NCBI GenBank assembly: GCA_021200415.1
Contig: JAJQGO010000021.1
Location: 1 to 49,539, forward strand
Direction: 5' to 3'
Source of the DNA: Ruminococcus sp.
Lineage (GTDB): Bacteria > Bacillota > Clostridia > Oscillospirales > Ruminococcaceae
Length of the DNA stretch: 49,539 nt
Positions 35,879 through 42,117 of this stretch are shown here, piece by piece. The position numbers were made by a program, and so were the translations under genes. The stretch's first letter is position 1, and the number at the start of each line of letters is the position of its first letter. The notes beneath the pieces are model-generated. The model did no database searches, was not told where the DNA came from, and saw only the letters and a list, made by a program, of their open reading frames with translations.

Positions 35879-38242
35879 TTATTCCTCAATCCTAAAGACA
35901 GGATGTTCGCTATCCTCAAAGCTTCGTTCACAATAGCAATAAATCGGATGCAGCACCTTAATTATTCTGCCGTTCAGATATTTACACCGATCATTGAGAA
36001 ACTGCTCCACATTATCGAAATGCCTAACGTGCTTTTGTGAGCAGCGAATACGTTCTGATGAAGTTATATGGTATTCCATTTTTCTATCAGCACAACTAAG
36101 TATGAGATTTCTGCCATTTTCCACACTCAGCTCCCGGATTCCATCAATTTCCTGTCCCCAACCATGAGGAACAAGAATAACATTACTGTTGTCTCCGGCA
36201 AGTCTGTAGGTTGTATTCTGTTCTGAGTCAGATTTAAAAAGCACAATATCTTTGCGATAATCCGAAAAAATCGGAACAATACGTTCATCTTCCTTGTCAG
36301 CTTCGTCAATATTAACTACAAATGTGCCGATTGCAATTGAACTTGACGTTGGCATTCCGTAATGATGCTTAATGCAAGCTGTATTTTTGTCCGTGTGAGT
36401 ACCGCACAATTCTGCAAACTGCTCTGCTACATATTCATGTATTTCCTCATTATAAGAACGGAATCGACAAGCGTAATCGTAAAAATTTACTGCGGCGTTG
36501 CCGCGAATATAACGCAAATATCGTCCGCTTTCGCTGTCTTTTTCAACTTTTATATATTGATTAAACCATGCACGCCTACTTGGGTAAAGACCGAAGCAGG
36601 ACTCCTTGCACTGTTTTGCGCTGGAATGCTGAATCAAATAATACTGTTCGTCATCGTCCTTTGCTACCGTCAAAAAATGATTTCCGCTTCGATATGTAAA
36701 TGAGTAACCGATGTTCATCGCACGCCTGCAAAGGCGGTCGACAATGTTTTCAAAGTCATTGTTTGAAAGATTTTCGTTAAAATCATACAGTCTAAAAACA
36801 GAGGATGTACAGGTATTTACAGTTGCGTCCACAGGAATAATAGGTACGGAGCATGACCAATCATAAAGTGCCCCCGTCAGAAAGCCGCCCGCAATTCGTG
36901 AAACATTATTCGGGAATCCTAAATCAGCCGATGGAATAATTTTTGCCCAACCGGATTTATCATGTTTTTTTACAACACGTTCAAGCAATTCTTCGGTTTT
37001 TTCAAGATAAGGCAGCAGTACCCTTTGTGTATCGTCAAGATTAAGGTATTCGCTGTAATCAACCTCACTTTTTCCTCTTGAGTAATAAAAGGACGAACAA
37101 ACGATATTTTTGATTTGCATTGGATGAACCCTTTTTAAACTAACATGTTGTCTGAGCGAATAATCGCTCCTTAAACAGCGCTCTACTTCATAAGCACATT
37201 GCTGCGGTGCATTCAAACCTACGTAATATGCGCTTTCCAACATAAAATCATAATATTTTTTTGCAGCTTGGTATTCTTCTGCTTCATTGTCAAATAGTAA
37301 ATACTGCCCCTTATACTCACGACTCCTTGAAAACAGATACATTGACCTTTTCAAGAGAGCCTTTGAGGTAATAAGAGAAAAGGGTATATCAAATTTACTG
37401 AATAAAACAATATTGATTTTTAAATTTTCAGACAATCCATTTTCCTTAATATAATCGAATATATTTAAGATCGATGTAACGATTTCTTTGCTTGCATCCT
37501 CTTTATTGACGTCTATGTAATAGTAATTTAGTAAAAATATATTTATTGTATTGATTTCATCATTTCCAAATAGATCATTTATAATCGAACAATCTGATGA
37601 AGCTGAAAAAGCGTCTTTTAGAGTTGTTCCGCAAATATAAACTGTTCCGGAGGCATTGCGAATCATTTCCCTTCGTTGAACATAGGAATCCTCCAAGGTC
37701 ATTGTTCTAACTGTCTTAAAGCTCTCTGTATGCAAATCCGATTCAGCTGTTTCAGTATCATGATTTTCCAGAAACATACTTGCAATCTTCCAGCAAAATT
37801 CTTTATCATATTCAGTACCTTTATTTTTGATACGATATTCAAACATAATCTTATAGCATTCACGTACATCTTCCCAGCTTTTAGGCGACTCTTTAGTGGT
37901 ACAGCTATAGAAGTAATTAAAATATCTCGACAGTTCCTTGAAATTGAATTCGTCCTTTCTTTCAAAAATATCACTGTAGCATTCGGCTGCATCATCATCA
38001 CAGAACCTAAGACTTCCTCTATCCGTAGAATTTTTATAAATTTCCTCGGAAATGTGCTTTTTAGCAGCTTTTTCAGCGTCTGGCACGTCTAAACCGTCAC
38101 TTTTTCTTTCTCTATAATTCACTCTCCAAAGAGGTGTTGTCAGCAAATTTACAGACTCATTTCCTACACACAAATCATCCATGCCGCACAGAATCATCAG
38201 TGGAACAGCCAAAGGCATATTATTGTTGATCATTTTTCCCAT
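35879..38242 (-). CDS. Large multidomain protein with a divergent RtcB-like C-terminal half
   Basis: 787 aa. Residues about 1-180 are an unknown helical region; about 190-345 are an alpha/beta segment beginning SGTVYICGTTLKDAF. From about 430 the order of RtcB RNA ligase landmarks can be followed: IPSADLGF (like MPDVHLG), VDATVNTC (like VDIGC; Cys478), SGNHFLTVA (GNHF; His522), YLIQHSSAK (LHSGSR; His539), a helix with YACRFRS, IKHHYGM (CHHNY; His626/627), NVILVPHGWG (IIPGSMG), then SCADRKM where RtcB has SC-SHGAGR with the guanylylated His. That His is absent here. The RtcB link is my reading of weak similarity, not a search. AGGAGG precedes ATG. It is coupled to the histidine phosphatase downstream. 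Confidence 0.6.
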   Translation of the reverse strand: MGKMINNNMPLAVPLMILCGMDDLCVGNESVNLLTTPLWRVNYRERKSDGLDVPDAEKAAKKHISEEIYKNSTDRGSLRFCDDDAAECYSDIFERKDEFNFKELSRYFNYFYSCTTKESPKSWEDVRECYKIMFEYRIKNKGTEYDKEFCWKIASMFLENHDTETAESDLHTESFKTVRTMTLEDSYVQRREMIRNASGTVYICGTTLKDAFSASSDCSIINDLFGNDEINTINIFLLNYYYIDVNKEDASKEIVTSILNIFDYIKENGLSENLKINIVLFSKFDIPFSLITSKALLKRSMYLFSRSREYKGQYLLFDNEAEEYQAAKKYYDFMLESAYYVGLNAPQQCAYEVERCLRSDYSLRQHVSLKRVHPMQIKNIVCSSFYYSRGKSEVDYSEYLNLDDTQRVLLPYLEKTEELLERVVKKHDKSGWAKIIPSADLGFPNNVSRIAGGFLTGALYDWSCSVPIIPVDATVNTCTSSVFRLYDFNENLSNNDFENIVDRLCRRAMNIGYSFTYRSGNHFLTVAKDDDEQYYLIQHSSAKQCKESCFGLYPSRRAWFNQYIKVEKDSESGRYLRYIRGNAAVNFYDYACRFRSYNEEIHEYVAEQFAELCGTHTDKNTACIKHHYGMPTSSSIAIGTFVVNIDEADKEDERIVPIFSDYRKDIVLFKSDSEQNTTYRLAGDNSNVILVPHGWGQEIDGIRELSVENGRNLILSCADRKMEYHITSSERIRCSQKHVRHFDNVEQFLNDRCKYLNGRIIKVLHPIYCYCERSFEDSEHPVFRIEE

Positions 38243-38296
38243 TGATACTCCTCCTATTCCAGAATTTACAATGCAATTCCTGAAATTTCATAATTT

Positions 38297-38375
38297 TCTT
38301 GGAATTACGGACTAAAATGCGAAAATCTTGGAAACGCCCATAAACTCATCCTTATTTTTTTGGACAACCTGGAAC
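38297..38375. promoter_or_regulatory. Direct repeats upstream of the RtcB-like gene
   Basis: TCTTGGAA occurs at 38297-38304 and 38326-38333 (29 bases apart, about 3 helical turns), with TTGGAC and CTGGAAC near 38360-38374. No good sigma-A promoter is visible for the 787-aa gene, so these may be activator sites. Speculative. Confidence 0.35.
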
Positions 38376-38394
38376 ATTAACACCCCGTAAAGTA

Positions 38395-38423
38395 TTGTTT
38401 CCAAAATTGTAAAGGAATAAAAT
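38395..38423 (+). promoter_or_regulatory. Promoter of the 67-aa gene
   Basis: TTGTTT (38395-38400), 17-base spacer, TAAAAT (38418-38423), 45 bases before the start codon. Confidence 0.6.
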
Positions 38424-38467
38424 ATAGATAGTAATTAAAACACAGTCTAATATAAGGAGTGGTCAGC

Positions 38468-38671
38468 ATGACAAAAATTACGAAAAAAGAGATAATTCTG
38501 TGGTTCATTAAATTTATGATTTTGGCATACTTCTTCCTTTACTGTGCGGGTGACGGAAGTCTTCCAAGTATAAACGTGTATATAAAATTCCTCGGCAAAA
38601 CAGTTACGAGTGTGCTACACCTTGTCGAGAAGTTGTTTGAAATCCTTATCGCATTTACAAATTCCAATTGA
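38468..38671 (+). CDS. Small membrane protein, 67 aa
   Basis: Starts MTKITKKEIILWFIKFMILAYFF, with a first span at about 8-27, a Gly/Ser loop (CAGDGSLPS), and a second amphipathic stretch (LHLVEKLFEILIAFTN). AAGGAG lies 8 bases before ATG. Not recognised. It is divergent from the RtcB-like gene and could belong with it. Confidence 0.6.
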   Translation: MTKITKKEIILWFIKFMILAYFFLYCAGDGSLPSINVYIKFLGKTVTSVLHLVEKLFEILIAFTNSN

Positions 38672-38851
38672 TGTCTATATTATATCACACATTTTTTTAA
38701 ATTTCAATCTATTTTCTCACTGCAAAATTATCATTGTTTATGATTGTGCTGCCTTATAGCTGTACCGGTGATTGCGGCGGCAAGAGCGGAAATAACTGTT
38801 ATGGTGTTTGGGGAACTGATTGGCTTAGGTTTGAGATAACATCTGTCAATG
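38672..38851. other. Intergenic, possibly degenerate DNA
   Basis: AT-rich start, then a short plus-strand reading stretch ending IAARAEITVMVFGELIGLGLR before TAA at 38837-38839. It lacks a start and looks like a leftover C-terminus of a hydrophobic protein. No intact feature. Confidence 0.35.
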
Positions 38852-38986
38852 TCAATTGTACGTCAACTTGAAGATAATGTATTTGCATGCCAGCTGTTCA
38901 ATACGACGATATGCAAAGTCCTCTCCTGCAATGAAAAGCTCATGCTCGGAGATGCCGAGTTTCTCGCGAATTCCGTAACGAATAGC
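38852..38986 (-). pseudogene. C-terminal remnant of an unknown protein
   Basis: Forty-four codons read A-I-R-Y-G-I-R-E-K-L-G-I-S-E-H-E-L-F-I-A and continue to ...LTYN-stop. It is a well-behaved helical peptide without its own start; the frame is closed upstream by a TAA at 39023-39025. It abuts the broken XRE gene in a different frame, so it looks like a fused fragment. Confidence 0.4.
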
Positions 38987-39244
38987 CTGTCCGCAAGCTC
39001 TTTCTGTGAGAATCCATGTTTTTTACGTTTCTCCTTAAGGCAGCACCGCACAAATCGTGCCTAATGGCTTTGCCACACATCTACTCGCCAATTTTCGCCA
39101 TCTTTCGCAAAAATTTTTTGACATACGTTAGTATGCCTGCAAAATTTTTGTTGCATCTGACGAAAATATGGACTTCGCATCTGCGCGACAATCTTTGTGC
39201 GGCGTTGCCTTAATAAATTTGCCAAGAGTTGTCTTGTCTTTCAT
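38971..39244 (-). pseudogene. XRE-family HTH regulator, interrupted by a MITE-like element
   Basis: A ribosome site (GAGGTG) and ATG at 39244 begin MKDKTTLGKFIK. The frame then enters the 171-bp insertion, and resumes beyond it as EKRKKHGFSQKELADRLFVTE, the standard XRE first half (MxDKxxLGxFIxEKRKxxGxxQKELAxxLFVTE). Removing the element plus one TTAAG copy rejoins the frame exactly. After LFVTE (about 38971) the homology stops, so the gene is also truncated. Not functional. Confidence 0.8.
39035..39213. mobile_element. MITE-like hairpin element with TTAA target duplication
   Basis: Ends are GGCAGCACCGCACAAA (39039-39054) and its inverted copy TTTGTGCGGCGTTGCC (39194-39209), 14 of 16 matching, flanked by TTAA at both sides (39035-39038, 39210-39213). 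The centre is also palindromic (CAAAAATTTTTTGACATAC-GTTA-GTATGCCTGCAAAATTTTTG region, 39106-39153), so the whole unit folds as one long hairpin. No coding capacity. Insertion into the XRE gene shows that it moved. Confidence 0.8.
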
Positions 39245-39261
39245 CATTATCACCTCAAAAC

Positions 39262-39290
39262 GGCGGAGTCACTCCGCCTTATTTTTTTTA
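39262..39290 (+). terminator. Terminator-like hairpin
   Basis: GGCGGAGT-C-ACTCCGCC (39262-39278) followed by TTATTTTTTTTA. On the minus strand it sits just before the broken XRE gene's ribosome site. Confidence 0.7.
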
Positions 39291-39533
39291 CAGCGAGCCA
39301 CCGCGGGCAATTCACGTTCAAATCTGCATAAACCAAAAGTCTGCTATCGCTCAATACAGTTTTTACAAACGGCAAATATTTTTTGCAGCGAGCCACCGCG
39401 GGCGTGGTACGTTCAGATTTGTTAAGACCGAAGGTGTGCTATTGTTCAGCAGAGATTTCAAAAACTCCCTTGAGCAATAGCAAATCTTCGCTTTAAACGA
39501 ATCTGAACGTACCTCCCCCGTAGCTCACCGCCA
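39291..39533. repeat. Direct and inverted repeat cluster
   Basis: CAGCGAGCCACCGCGGGC occurs identically at 39291-39308 and 39386-39403 (95-base spacing), each followed five bases later by ACGTTCA(A/G)AT and by related sequence. The second copy forms an inverted repeat with DNA to the right: GTACGTTCAGAT (39407-39418) / ATCTGAACGTAC (39501-39512) and TGCTATTG (39437-39444) / CAATAGCA (39475-39482), with a weaker match of the GCGAGCC-ACC block near 39513-39533. Open frames across this DNA appear to be by-products of the repeat. Confidence 0.75.
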
Positions 39534-39537
39534 TCTA

Positions 39538-39566
39538 TTGATTTTTCAGGAAATATATGCTATAAT
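39538..39566 (+). promoter_or_regulatory. Promoter of the PAS-tgt-gph group
   Basis: TTGATT (39538-39543), 17-base spacer, TATAAT (39561-39566), 92 bases before the PAS gene start. Confidence 0.75.
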
Positions 39567-39657
39567 GCTAAATGATATGAAAATCAGCGGCTTCGGCTTT
39601 GATGCAGGACGGCATCGCACAAGAGCAGTTCTGCTGTAAATTTACACAGGAGGCAAT

Positions 39658-40029
39658 ATGGATATTTCAATTTATTTTAAAAGTGTTGTCGATTCCGACT
39701 GCGCACCAATCGTTATATGCAATCTTGAACATAAAATCATTTATATGAATCCGGCGGCAATCCAAAGATATTCTAAACGCGGCGGCAGCAAGCTTATCGG
39801 CAGCTCTCTCCTCGACTGCCACAGCAGCGAATCAAACGAAAAAATTTTCAAGGTCATTGACTGGTTTCGCGGAGATTCCAACAACAACAGAATCTTCACA
39901 TTCCATAACCCAAAGGAAAACAAGGACGTATATATGGTCGCTCTCCGCAGCGAAACAAATGAGCTTATCGGATACTATGAAAAGCATGAGCTGAGAACTC
40001 CCGAACAGGAAAAGCCATATGATTTTTGA
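39658..40029 (+). CDS. PAS domain protein, 123 aa
   Basis: A stand-alone PAS fold: CAPIVICNLEHKIIYMNPAAIQRYS, the LIGSSLLDCHSSESNEKI helix region, and the beta strands RIFTFHNPKENKDVYMVALRSE. No output domain, so it must act on a partner or bind a ligand such as haem or flavin; this is not determined. AGGAGG is 5 bases before ATG. It precedes tgt by 58 bases and probably shares its transcript. Confidence 0.85.
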   Translation: MDISIYFKSVVDSDCAPIVICNLEHKIIYMNPAAIQRYSKRGGSKLIGSSLLDCHSSESNEKIFKVIDWFRGDSNNNRIFTFHNPKENKDVYMVALRSETNELIGYYEKHELRTPEQEKPYDF

Positions 40030-40087
40030 CAAATTCAGGGCGGCAATACGCAGATTATCAGCTGCCCTGCTTATATAAGGAGATTTT

Positions 40088-41218
40088 ATGTACACACTTC
40101 TAAAAAAAGAAAACAAAGCCAGAAGAGGCCAGTTTGAAACGGTTCACGGCACATTCCAGACGCCTTGCTTCATGAATGTCGGAACTGCCGCCGCTATTAA
40201 GGGCGGTATCTCTTCTATCGACCTCAGGGAGCTTAAAACTCAGGTGGAGCTTTGCAACACCTATCACCTGCACCTTCGCCCCGGAGACAGGGTCATTAGG
40301 GAAATGGGCGGTCTGCACAAATTCATGAACTGGGATAAGCCTATTCTCACCGACAGCGGCGGATTTCAGGTGTTCTCTCTCGCTCAGCTTCGCAAAATCA
40401 AGGAGGAGGGCGTCTATTTCGCCTCCCATATAGACGGCAGACGTATTTTTATGGGACCGGAGGAAAGTATGCAGATTCAGTCAAATCTTGCGTCAACTAT
40501 TGCTATGGCATTTGACGAGTGTATTGAAAATCCCTCCCCTCATCAGTATGTGGCTGACTCAATTGAACGCACTACACGCTGGCTTTACCGCTGCAAGGAC
40601 GAAATGGAACGCCTCAACAGTCTTTGCGATACTATCAACAAAAAGCAAATGCTTTTCGGCATCAATCAAGGCTCGACCTTTGACGACCTCCGCATCAAGC
40701 ACATGGAGGATATTGCAAAGCTTGACCTTGACGGCTACGCTATCGGCGGACTTGCCGTCGGCGAATCAACAGATGAAATGTACCGCATAATTGATGTGGT
40801 TGAGCCTTTTATGCCCGAAAATAAACCAAGATACCTTATGGGCGTCGGAACACCCTCCAACATAATAGAGGGAGTTGCCCGCGGAATTGATATGTTCGAC
40901 TGCGTTATGCCAAGCCGTAATGCACGTCATGCGACGGTTTTCACATGGAAGGGCGTTATGCACCTCAATAATAAATGCTACGAAACTGATCCCCGTCCTA
41001 TTGACGAGGAATGCGACTGCCCTGCCTGCCGTAATTTTTCAAGAGCCTATATTCGTCACCTCTTTAAGGCTAAGGAGCAGCTTGCGGGACGTCTTGCGGT
41101 TACTCATAATCTTTATTTTTACAACACCCTTGCCGAGCGTATCCGTGATTCCCTTGACAACGGCACATTTGAGCAGTTCCGCAGCAAATATTCAGAGCTG
41201 CTGGCAGTAAGATTGTAA
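40088..41218 (+). CDS. tgt: tRNA-guanine transglycosylase
   Basis: Exchanges guanine 34 for preQ1 in GUN-anticodon tRNAs, before QueA acts. The 376-aa barrel has ILTDSGGFQVFSLA (catalytic Asp), FDECIENP, GINQGST, YAIGGLAVGE, MGVGTP, GIDMFDCVMPSRNARH (nucleophile Asp) and the zinc site CDCPACRNFSRAYIRHLF. AAGGAG precedes ATG by 7 bases. Confidence 0.97.
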   Translation: MYTLLKKENKARRGQFETVHGTFQTPCFMNVGTAAAIKGGISSIDLRELKTQVELCNTYHLHLRPGDRVIREMGGLHKFMNWDKPILTDSGGFQVFSLAQLRKIKEEGVYFASHIDGRRIFMGPEESMQIQSNLASTIAMAFDECIENPSPHQYVADSIERTTRWLYRCKDEMERLNSLCDTINKKQMLFGINQGSTFDDLRIKHMEDIAKLDLDGYAIGGLAVGESTDEMYRIIDVVEPFMPENKPRYLMGVGTPSNIIEGVARGIDMFDCVMPSRNARHATVFTWKGVMHLNNKCYETDPRPIDEECDCPACRNFSRAYIRHLFKAKEQLAGRLAVTHNLYFYNTLAERIRDSLDNGTFEQFRSKYSELLAVRL

Positions 41219-41245
41219 TAATACTACAAGGAGGATTTATTTTCC

Positions 41246-41890
41246 ATGATTAAAACAGCTGTATTTGACCTTGACGGAACTCTTGCCGATACGCTTTTCG
41301 ACCTTGCCGACGCTGTGAATTATGGTTTGAACAAGCTTGACTATCCCATTCACCCATATGAAAGCTATAAAATGTTCGTGGGAAACGGCGTTCAGATGCT
41401 CTGCTATCGTGCCCTGCCGGAGGATAAAAAGGACGAAACTGACAGGCTTCTTGAATATTTCAACGAATATTACAACGAACATTTTCTCGACAAAACAGCT
41501 TTGTATCCCGAAATTCGGGAGACTCTTGAAAGGCTGTCCGAAAAGGGTGTGAAGCTTGCCGCAGCAACAAACAAGCCTCAGGCATTTGCCGAGAAAATCA
41601 TTCAGGCTCTCCTGCCGGAATTTGAATTTGTCAGGATTCTCGGCGGCTGCCCCGAACGTCCGAAAAAGCCCGATCCGCAGATTATTCATGATATTTTATC
41701 TGCACTCCCAAGGGAAAACAAGGCGTTTATGATCGGCGACAGCGATGTGGATATGCGCACGGCAAAAAATGCGGGAATCGCTTCAATTGGCTGTGTGTGG
41801 GGCTTTCGCTCACGTGAGGAGCTTTCCGGCGCAGGTGCGGACTTTATTGCGGAAAGAGCTTCGGATATTTGCGGATTCATTCTCGGATAA
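41246..41890 (+). CDS. gph: HAD hydrolase, phosphoglycolate phosphatase-like
   Basis: A 214-aa HAD subclass IA enzyme: DLDGTLADT (nucleophile Asp), a helical cap (about 16-85), AATNKPQAFAEKI (motif II Thr), the KPDPQ Lys motif and GDSDVDMRTAKNAG (acid motif). Members hydrolyse 2-phosphoglycolate or related small phosphates; the real substrate is uncertain. AAGGAGG lies upstream; it is 27 bases after tgt. Confidence 0.85.
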   Translation: MIKTAVFDLDGTLADTLFDLADAVNYGLNKLDYPIHPYESYKMFVGNGVQMLCYRALPEDKKDETDRLLEYFNEYYNEHFLDKTALYPEIRETLERLSEKGVKLAAATNKPQAFAEKIIQALLPEFEFVRILGGCPERPKKPDPQIIHDILSALPRENKAFMIGDSDVDMRTAKNAGIASIGCVWGFRSREELSGAGADFIAERASDICGFILG

Positions 41891-41933
41891 ATAAGGCTCT
41901 GAATGAATTGTTCATCATTTTCGTTTATGGGTA

Positions 41934-41962
41934 TTGACAAATAATATAAATTGAGGTAAAAT
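41934..41962 (+). promoter_or_regulatory. Promoter of secA
   Basis: TTGACA (41934-41939), 17-base spacer, TAAAAT (41957-41962), leaving a leader of about 150 bases. Confidence 0.85.
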
Positions 41963-41968
41963 GATATT

Positions 41969-42117
41969 ATATGTAATATCGCACGAGGATTTCTGCTCGG
42001 ATTCCCCTCCCCTTTTGCGCAGCGGAGGAGCTTTCACAGGCGGATGCTGCCGGACGTAAAGGCAGTCCTTTTGCGGTGATGCCTATAATTCCAAAATATT
42101 GTAAAGGCGGTAAATAA
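41969..42117 (+). promoter_or_regulatory. Structured leader of secA, unassigned
   Basis: The GC-rich leader can form three hairpins: CGAG/CTCG (about 41982-41998), CCTCC/GGAGG (about 42006-42030), and CTGCC/GGCAG (about 42048-42068). It is distinct from the surrounding AT-rich DNA. It fits no riboswitch I can name. The secA ribosome site AAAGGCGG is at its end. Confidence 0.45.

Noticed and set aside
38700..38839. Short hydrophobic plus-strand stretch ending IAARAEITVMVFGELIGLGLR
   Set aside because: It has no start codon in frame and no ribosome site; noted only as possible degenerate coding DNA.
39291..39403. CRISPR array
   Set aside because: Only two copies at 95-bp spacing, with related sequence between them instead of unique spacers, and no cas genes.
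39168..39480. Overlapping plus-strand frames of 83-85 codons
   Set aside because: They lie on the repeat cluster and the MITE edge; similar peptides arise twice (SEPPRA...) simply because the DNA is repeated.
41963..42117. SRP RNA or a known riboswitch in the secA leader
   Set aside because: The SRP signature (GGTCAGG-type core with GGAA tetraloop) and known aptamer cores were not found.
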